From: Flavobacterium sp.
GTDB taxonomy: Bacteria; Bacteroidota; Bacteroidia; Flavobacteriales; Flavobacteriaceae
Reading direction: 5' to 3'
NCBI GenBank assembly: GCA_018062725.1
Contig: JAGORP010000075.1
Location: 1 to 10,629, forward strand
Length of the DNA stretch: 10,629 nucleotides
Positions 6,402 through 10,629 of this stretch are shown here, in pieces. The position numbers and the translations under genes are program-made. The first letter of the stretch is position 1. Every line of letters begins with the position of its first letter. The notes under the pieces are model-generated. The model was not told where the DNA came from, made no database searches, and saw only the letters and a program-made list of their open reading frames with translations.

Positions 6402-7379
6402 CTAAAAAAAATACGAAAAGTGTTTATTTACTTTATCTAGTACCCACCAAAAAACAATAGCTAAAGCACAAATTAAAACATATTTAACCAGCGTTATTCC
6501 TAACGTTTTTTGAGGTAAAAACTCATATACTAAACGAATGGCATACGGATGACACAAATAAATCCCCAAAGAAAGGGTTGGATTTATGATGAGGGTTGCA
6601 ATTGGTTTTGTTTCCATAACAACCGTAAAAGTCAACATACTTAACAATGGTAAAACCAATAGAAAATCCATTGCTTTTACTCCGTTTTGATAATAAAAAT
6701 AGACTTCGACAAGAAGCATAATCCAAATCGAAAAGTATAAAAACTTAATTTTTGAAATAGTAGCTTTCCAACTTTCATACAACGTCCCTATTAGCATCAT
6801 TGGAAAGGCAAAAAAGACAAAATTTCTCGTAGTCCCAATACTTTGATATAAAAATTGGGCGTTCAAATCGTGCATAAACCCCGATTGAAAGCTTATTTGA
6901 AAGGCATAGCCAAGAAAAAGAAGCAAAATAATGACGCTCCACTTAATTTTTACAGATAGATTTCGAAACACATACAACAATCCAACCGCCAAAACAGAAG
7001 CCAATAAATACCATAAATGCCAGTAGCCATAAATTAATTTCAAGGTGACATCAAAACTTGAAAACCGACCCAGATGGTAAAACCGAATAAAATCAGGCAA
7101 ATAAATAAATTGCCAAACAATATAAAGCAGTAAAATTCGCTTGGCGTACTTCCATAAATAAGGTGTATCCTCTAATTTATTTCGCAAAAAATAGCCTGAA
7201 ATCACAAAGAAAGTAGGCACCGCAATACGCGTAATACCACTCGCAATTTCATACGAAACAAGCCCTTCCATTCCTTTCAATTTAGTTACAGGAAAGATGT
7301 GCAAAGCCACCACCAAAAAGGCTAATATGACTTTTAGAATATCTAGATTATTGTTCCGCATTTCTTTAAGCATCCTCAT
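6402..7379 (-). CDS. Acyltransferase-3 family membrane protein
   Basis: This integral membrane protein has up to 325 residues and about ten hydrophobic helices. It is related to the OafA/WecH/NodX O-acetyltransferase family. The N-terminal helix carries the family His (VVALHIFPV, His 27) after the typical NNNLDILKVILAF start, and a second signature RIAVPTFFVISGYFL lies at about 51-65. These proteins move acetyl or other acyl groups onto sugars of surface polysaccharides or onto small substrates; the acceptor is not evident here. Three in-frame ATGs (7379, 7373, 7361) are possible. The last, reading MRNNNLDILK, is favoured because a TATTTTTG promoter motif ends only 11 bases before 7379, which would leave almost no leader for the longer form. 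No glycan-synthesis genes are nearby, so it stands alone downstream of a heptamer repeat array. Confidence 0.87.
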   Translation of the reverse strand: MRMLKEMRNNNLDILKVILAFLVVALHIFPVTKLKGMEGLVSYEIASGITRIAVPTFFVISGYFLRNKLEDTPYLWKYAKRILLLYIVWQFIYLPDFIRFYHLGRFSSFDVTLKLIYGYWHLWYLLASVLAVGLLYVFRNLSVKIKWSVIILLLFLGYAFQISFQSGFMHDLNAQFLYQSIGTTRNFVFFAFPMMLIGTLYESWKATISKIKFLYFSIWIMLLVEVYFYYQNGVKAMDFLLVLPLLSMLTFTVVMETKPIATLIINPTLSLGIYLCHPYAIRLVYEFLPQKTLGITLVKYVLICALAIVFWWVLDKVNKHFSYFF

Positions 7380-7390
7380 TAGGTAAAAGG

Positions 7391-7398
7391 CAAAAATA
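7391..7398 (-). promoter_or_regulatory. Putative -7 promoter element for the acyltransferase gene
   Basis: The minus strand reads TATTTTTG, a perfect match to TAnnTTTG. A start a few bases downstream would give a leader of about 20-25 bases to the ATG at 7361, but only a few bases to the ATG at 7379. Nineteen bases upstream, where a -33 element belongs, the heptamer array begins. Confidence 0.5.
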
Positions 7399-7417
7399 AG
7401 TAATCCTTCACATCAGC

Positions 7418-7480
7418 TTTCCTCTTTCCTCTTTCCTCTTTCTTCTTTCTTCTCACTTCTCACTTCTTACTTCTTACTTC
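7418..7480. repeat. Array of nine phased heptamers in four homogeneous blocks
   Basis: Nine uninterrupted 7-base units on the plus strand: TTTCCTC three times (7418-7438), TTTCTTC twice (7439-7452), TCACTTC twice (7453-7466) and TTACTTC twice (7467-7480). Adjacent blocks mostly differ by one or two bases, and every unit keeps C at position 7, so the array looks like successive tandem expansion of mutated units. On the transcribed (minus) strand it is purine-rich (GAAGTAA, GAAGTGA, GAAGAAA, GAGGAAA). The first unit in that direction contains the last codons and stop of trmL. Confidence 0.93.
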
Positions 7481-7929
7481 TTAAAAAACAACTGTCTTCT
7501 CGCTTCACCTACCACAAAAGCAACCGAATTGGCAATATTATAACTTCTTATTTTATCCGTCATGGGAATGGTCAAATGATTTTCGAAGGCATTTAAAACT
7601 TCTTCACTTAAACCCGTGCTTTCTTTACCAAAAACCAGCCAATCGCCTTCTTGAAATTCTGTTTCATAATAGGATGTTTTTGCTTTAGAACTAAATAAAA
7701 AAACGCGGGACGTATCCGGAATTTGAGAAACCCATTCCGATACATTATCATATTCTTTCCAATCTAAATGCACCCAATAATCCAAGCCAGAACGCTTTAA
7801 ATTTTTGTCGGTAATTTCAAATCCGTAAGGTTTTATCAAATGCAATTTATTTCCAGTTCCCACGCATAATCGACCGATATTTCCGGTATTATTTGGGATT
7901 TCGGGAGTAACTAAAACGATGTTTAACAT
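7474..7929 (-). CDS. trmL: tRNA (cytidine(34)-2'-O)-methyltransferase, TrmL-like
   Basis: This is a 151-residue single-domain SPOUT (SpoU/TrmH-type) methyltransferase, the size of E. coli TrmL (157). The motifs are in order: LNIVLVTPEIPNNTGNIGR (2-20), LVFGKESTGLSEEVL (98-112) with the AdoMet-binding knot, and the terminal knot motif IPMTDKIRSYNIANSVA (121-137) followed by GEARRQL. TrmL in E. coli methylates the 2'-O of the wobble nucleotide 34 in two leucine tRNAs, acting alone as a dimer in the cytoplasm. The gene starts 33 bases after the rluE-like stop on the same strand, so the two probably form one unit. Its last two lysine codons and stop lie inside the first unit of the heptamer array. 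Family assignment is secure; the exact tRNA targets are inferred. Confidence 0.92.
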   Translation of the reverse strand: MLNIVLVTPEIPNNTGNIGRLCVGTGNKLHLIKPYGFEITDKNLKRSGLDYWVHLDWKEYDNVSEWVSQIPDTSRVFLFSSKAKTSYYETEFQEGDWLVFGKESTGLSEEVLNAFENHLTIPMTDKIRSYNIANSVAFVVGEARRQLFFKK

Positions 7930-7940
7930 ATGTATTTCAG

Positions 7941-7967
7941 ACTTCTTAGATTATTAGACTTTTTAGA
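7941..7967 (-). repeat. Short imperfect TCTAA repeat between rluE and trmL
   Basis: The minus strand reads TCTAAAAAG, TCTAATAA, TCTAAGAAG and then TCTGAAA, that is, three TCTAA-headed units of 8-9 bases and a fourth degenerate one. The first unit includes the rluE stop codon (TAA, 7963-7965). It is degenerate and short, but its position mirrors the heptamer array at the end of trmL. Confidence 0.5.
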
Positions 7968-8535
7968 CCGTAAAATGCTCAACTTCGAGTACTTCACCAG
8001 CTTTTAAGTTGTGTAAATGTAGGTTTCCTACCCGAATTCTCACCAATCGAAGCGTAGGAAAACCAACTGCAGCCGTCATTTTTCGCACTTGACGGAATTT
8101 TCCTTCGGTCAACGTAATCGAAAGCCAACTGGTAGGTCCATGACGTTCGTCCCGAATGCGTCTTCCTTCTCCAATACAATCGGGAAGCTCGGTTAGGATT
8201 TTAGCGTCGCATGATTTTGTAGTATATCGAATGCCTTTGAAACCAATTTCTACACCCTTTTTTAACTTTTCGATTGCTTCATGCGTAATTATGCCGTCTA
8301 TTTGAGCATAATATTCTTTTTCTACGATTTTACTTCTGATGGTTTCGCTCATCATACCATCAGTGGTTAATAGCAACAACCCTTCCGAATCTTCATCCAA
8401 ACGACCAATTGCCATCGTTCCATCTGGAAAATCATACAATTCGCCCAACTTCTTTTTAGGTCGTTTTTTTTCGTACACAAACTGACTCAAATAGCCGTGC
8501 GGTTTGTGCAACATAAAATGGCGGTGTATATTCAT
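7963..8535 (-). CDS. rluE: rRNA pseudouridine synthase, RluE-like (RsuA family, no S4 domain)
   Basis: The frame is open from 8610, but the ATG at 8535 (MNIHRHFMLHKPHGYLSQF) matches the normal start of this family, giving 190 residues. The catalytic motif GRLDEDSEGLLLLTTDG is at about 44-60 with Asp 47 as nucleophile. The C-terminal family motif KFRQVRKMTAAVGFPTLRLVRI is also present. The protein begins straight at the catalytic domain and lacks the N-terminal S4 RNA-binding domain of RsuA and RluB, as does RluE, which in E. coli modifies U2457 of 23S rRNA. A TATTTTTG promoter motif ends 4 bases before this ATG, so the mRNA may be nearly leaderless, or translation may begin at the ATG at 8514. 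Cotranscribed with trmL. RluE is the best subfamily guess; the RsuA-family call is firm. Confidence 0.87.
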   Translation of the reverse strand: MNIHRHFMLHKPHGYLSQFVYEKKRPKKKLGELYDFPDGTMAIGRLDEDSEGLLLLTTDGMMSETIRSKIVEKEYYAQIDGIITHEAIEKLKKGVEIGFKGIRYTTKSCDAKILTELPDCIGEGRRIRDERHGPTSWLSITLTEGKFRQVRKMTAAVGFPTLRLVRIRVGNLHLHNLKAGEVLEVEHFTV

Positions 8536-8539
8536 CAAG

Positions 8540-8547
8540 CAAAAATA
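8540..8547 (-). promoter_or_regulatory. Putative -7 promoter element for rluE-trmL
   Basis: The minus strand reads TATTTTTG, a perfect match to TAnnTTTG. It is the same sequence as the motif before the acyltransferase gene. It ends only 4 bases before the preferred rluE start, which would make the transcript leaderless or nearly so. Confidence 0.45.
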
Positions 8548-8624
8548 CATTTTAAGACGGAAACAAAATCTATTTTTTATATTCTCTTCTCTTTTTAGTA
8601 TTTTTACCAATCAAATCAAAATCA

Positions 8625-9986
8625 ATGTCAGACACACTCATCGTATTAGCCACATTTATCATTGCTCTTTCCATTGGAATTTTTCTAGGGAAAGCACTTT
8701 TTTCGGCCACAGCCAAAACGGCTACCGCTACTTTTGAAGAAAAAATCAACGGATTACTTTCGCAAATAGAACAATTGAAAGGTCAATTTCAGTCGGAAAA
8801 AAACGCCTTCGAAAGTCGAATACAACAACTGCAATCCGAAAAAGAATCGATTCGTAATGAGAAAGAATCGTTGGCCATTCAACTCTCTAAAAAAGAAGTC
8901 GATTTTGACAATTTGTTAGAACGAAACAAAGAGCAAAAACAAGAAGTAGAACACATACAAGAAAAGTTCACCAAAGAATTCGAAAACTTAGCCAACAAGA
9001 TTTTAGAAGAAAAAACAACCAAGTTTACCGAGCAAAATAAAGAAAATTTAAAAAATATACTTTCTCCGTTGCAAGATAGAATTCAGCATTTTGAAAAGAA
9101 AGTCGAAGACACGCACAAGGAAAGCATCGATTATCATGCGGCCTTACGCCAACAAATTTTAGGCTTACGCGAAATGAACGCGCAAATGAGCAAAGAAACC
9201 TTAAACTTGACCAAAGCCTTAAAAGGAGACAGCAAAATGCAAGGAAACTGGGGCGAATTGGTATTAGAGCGTGTGTTAGAAAAATCGGGATTGGAAAAAG
9301 GTCGCGAATATGAAGTCCAACAGAGTTTTGTTACCGATGAAGGCAACCGTGTGATGCCCGATGTAGTCATTAATCTTCCTGACGGCAAGAAAATGATTGT
9401 CGATTCTAAAGTTACCTTAACGGCCTACGAACGCTATGTAAATGAAGAAGAAGAGGATTTAAAAGCGCAATATTTAAAAGAACATGTGATTTCGTTAAAA
9501 CGACATGTAGAACAATTGGGCGAAAAAAATTACCAAGATTTGTATAAAATTGAAAGCCCGGATTTTGTATTGTTATTTATCCCAATCGAACCCGCCTTTG
9601 CACTCGCCTTACAGGAAGACGCAACCTTATACAACAAGGCATTTGAAAAGAATATTGTAATAGTTACGCCTTCTACATTACTAGCAACTTTACGTACGAT
9701 TGACAGCATGTGGACCAACCAAAAGCAACAAGAAAATGCCTTTGAAATTGCCCGTCAAGCCGGTGCTTTGTATGATAAATTTGAAGGTTTCGTGGGCGAT
9801 TTGATCAAAATTGGCAAGAAAATGGACGAAGCCAAAGTCGAATATGGAAGCGCCATGAATAAATTGGTAGAAGGCAAAGGAAACTTAATTACAAGTGTTG
9901 AAAAATTAAAAAAAATGGGAGCAAAAGCCAAAAAATCACTTCCAGAAACGATCATTACACGAGCAGAAACAAACGAAACGCTATGA
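8625..9986 (+). CDS. rmuC: DNA recombination protein RmuC homologue
   Basis: This is a 453-residue RmuC-family protein. An N-terminal membrane helix (about 4-25) is followed by a long Glu/Lys/Gln-rich coiled coil (about 37-175). The conserved RmuC nuclease-like domain comes next, with QGNWGELVLERVLE (206-219), the acidic segment MPDVVINLPDGKKMIVDSK (244-262, resembling a PD-(D/E)xK core) and FVLLFIPIEPAFALAL. RmuC in E. coli limits recombination between short inverted repeats; the fold suggests a DNA-cleaving or DNA-binding role at the membrane. The ATG at 8625 gives the expected short N-terminus before the helix. It is divergent from rluE with 89 bases between starts. A weak -7-like TATTTTTA at 8599-8606 may serve it. 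The C-terminus ends in a low-complexity tail after the domain. Confidence 0.93.
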   Translation: MSDTLIVLATFIIALSIGIFLGKALFSATAKTATATFEEKINGLLSQIEQLKGQFQSEKNAFESRIQQLQSEKESIRNEKESLAIQLSKKEVDFDNLLERNKEQKQEVEHIQEKFTKEFENLANKILEEKTTKFTEQNKENLKNILSPLQDRIQHFEKKVEDTHKESIDYHAALRQQILGLREMNAQMSKETLNLTKALKGDSKMQGNWGELVLERVLEKSGLEKGREYEVQQSFVTDEGNRVMPDVVINLPDGKKMIVDSKVTLTAYERYVNEEEEDLKAQYLKEHVISLKRHVEQLGEKNYQDLYKIESPDFVLLFIPIEPAFALALQEDATLYNKAFEKNIVIVTPSTLLATLRTIDSMWTNQKQQENAFEIARQAGALYDKFEGFVGDLIKIGKKMDEAKVEYGSAMNKLVEGKGNLITSVEKLKKMGAKAKKSLPETIITRAETNETL

Positions 9987-10064
9987 GCAACAACTCAATG
10001 CGTTCTATCTGATTCTTAAAAATAAAAACAACAGATCAAAACCAACCTTTTAAACTAAAAAATT

Positions 10065-10430
10065 ATGTTCCGAAAATTCATATTGATTACCATTTTAGCA
10101 ATAGTGCTGGGAATCACCGGTTATTTCGTTGTATTATATAATTTTACTTACAGTGAAGGTGACCGAACTGGTGAATTAATTAAGTTTAGTCACAAAGGAT
10201 ATCTTTTCAAAACCTATGAAGGAGAAATCTCCAAAGGAATCGCTGGCGTTCAATTGTTTCGATTTTCTGTTTTGGATAGCGACCAAAAAGTGATCGATGC
10301 CCTTAATGCGGCACAAGGAAAATACGTAAAAGTACATTATATAGAACGGTTAAAGACGTTTCCTTGGTGGGGAGATACCACGTATTTTGTAACCGAAGTT
10401 CAGGAAGAAAGATCACCAATCACGCGATAA
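10065..10430 (+). CDS. Small single-helix membrane or exported protein of unknown function
   Basis: This protein has 121 residues. A basic start (MFRK) leads into one hydrophobic helix (about 5-25), followed by a soluble domain of about 95 residues rich in beta-prone segments (GELIKFSHKGYLFKTYEGEI, then LFRFSV, then YVKVHYIE). The helix has no lipobox and no clear signal-peptidase site, so it is probably an inner-membrane anchor with the domain in the periplasm. I recognise the pattern as a small conserved Bacteroidota family without established function. Similar proteins may carry the name 6-phosphogluconate dehydrogenase in databases, but nothing here supports that: there is no Rossmann motif and the protein is far too short. 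It begins 78 bases after rmuC, and its stop directly abuts the thioesterase start in the same frame, so those two are probably cotranscribed. Confidence 0.8.
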   Translation: MFRKFILITILAIVLGITGYFVVLYNFTYSEGDRTGELIKFSHKGYLFKTYEGEISKGIAGVQLFRFSVLDSDQKVIDALNAAQGKYVKVHYIERLKTFPWWGDTTYFVTEVQEERSPITR

Positions 10431-10629
10431 ATGAGTACGTTATTTAAAACGGTTACCTCTTCCAAAGTAACGATTTCCGAGCTCATGCTTCCGTCACACA
10501 CCAATTTTAGTGGAAAAATTCACGGAGGTTATATTTTATCCTTACTGGACCAAATTGCCTTTGCTTGTGCTTCCAAATTTTCAGGAAATTATTGTGTCAC
10601 TGCTTCGGTCGATACGGTCGATTTTTTGG
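10431..10629 (+). CDS. Acyl-CoA thioesterase, hotdog fold (partial, C-terminus missing)
   Basis: The first 66 codons are present; the gene leaves the window. The segment LPSHTNFSGKIHGGYILSLL followed by DQIAFACAS matches the N-terminal hotdog signature of YciA/BACH-type acyl-CoA thioesterases (Asn 25, HGG at 31-33, Asp 40 on the central helix). The following strand CVTASVDTVDFL is also typical. Such enzymes hydrolyse acyl-CoA to free acid and CoA in the cytoplasm. The ATG follows the stop of the small membrane-protein gene with no spacing and in the same frame (TAA then ATG), which fits coupled translation. Chain-length preference cannot be inferred. Confidence 0.85.
   Translation, partial: MSTLFKTVTSSKVTISELMLPSHTNFSGKIHGGYILSLLDQIAFACASKFSGNYCVTASVDTVDFL

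Noticed and set aside
6385..6415. Bidirectional terminator between the convergent hydrolase and acyltransferase genes
   Set aside because: Only a small AT-rich palindrome around TTAACGTTTAA and an A-run are present, with no stable hairpin, so I do not call a terminator.
7418..7480. CRISPR array
   Set aside because: Units are 7 bases with no spacers, and there are no cas genes nearby.
8536..8610. 25-codon N-terminal extension of the RluE-like protein
   Set aside because: Its sequence is not like the family and it crosses the promoter motif and the AT-rich divergent spacer; the ATG at 8535 fits the family start.
8504..8737. Plus-strand 77-codon open frame over the rluE-rmuC spacer
   Set aside because: It overlaps both the rluE start (antisense) and the rmuC start (another frame), and shows no recognisable domain.
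9910..10053. Open frame of about 48 codons ending in LNAFYLILKNKNNRSKPTF just after rmuC
   Set aside because: It has no start codon after its upstream stop and overlaps the rmuC end in another frame. A 9-codon ATG frame at 9983-10012 is likewise too short to support as a gene.
10065..10430. 6-phosphogluconate dehydrogenase annotation for the small membrane protein
   Set aside because: At 121 residues with a membrane helix and no nucleotide-binding motif, it cannot be that enzyme.

Overview
The window looks like ordinary chromosome of a flavobacterium (Bacteroidota, probably Flavobacterium or a close relative). It is visibly AT-rich. Good matches to the Bacteroidota -7 promoter motif TAnnTTTG lie in front of several genes, Shine-Dalgarno sequences are weak or absent, and genes are tightly packed. 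The lipoproteins carry Bacteroidota-style signals, and the protein families (SusC-like secretion signals, flavobacterial RluE and TrmL) fit. There are no transposases, phage genes, CRISPR arrays, tRNA genes or rRNA genes.

Region 1 (1-5590) is a vitamin B12 uptake locus with two divergent arms. On the minus strand a cobalamin riboswitch (about 2368-2542) leads into a BtuB-type TonB-dependent receptor (497-2326). Three bases later comes a surface-lipoprotein gene resembling the beta-propeller cobalamin-capture protein BtuG (cut by the window start). On the plus strand lie btuF, btuC and btuD: a lipoprotein cobalamin-binding protein, a FecCD-type permease and an ATPase. They abut or overlap with no spacing. 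The proposed flow is capture at the cell surface (BtuG-like), TonB-driven outer-membrane import (BtuB), periplasmic hand-over (BtuF) and ATP-driven inner-membrane import (BtuCD). Only the outer-membrane arm has the riboswitch; the BtuFCD arm appears to have its own short-leader promoter. The 307-base gap between the arms (2327-2633) holds the riboswitch, its candidate expression-platform hairpin and both promoters.

Region 2 (5633-7379) holds a secreted dienelactone-hydrolase-family enzyme and, convergent with it and 7 bases away, a membrane acyltransferase of the acyltransferase-3 family.

Region 3 (7418-8535) is a minus-strand RNA-modification pair: RluE-like rRNA pseudouridine synthase followed by TrmL-like tRNA 2'-O-methyltransferase. 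Both gene ends run into short tandem repeats. The one after trmL is a striking array of nine heptamers (7418-7480) in four homogeneous blocks. It begins on the trmL stop codon and ends at the -33 region of the acyltransferase promoter.

Region 4 (8625-10629) is a plus-strand run: rmuC, a small one-helix membrane protein of unknown function, and the first 66 codons of a hotdog-fold acyl-CoA thioesterase.

No wholly new multi-gene system is evident. The least explained elements are the heptamer array, the riboswitch expression platform and the BtuG-like partner.
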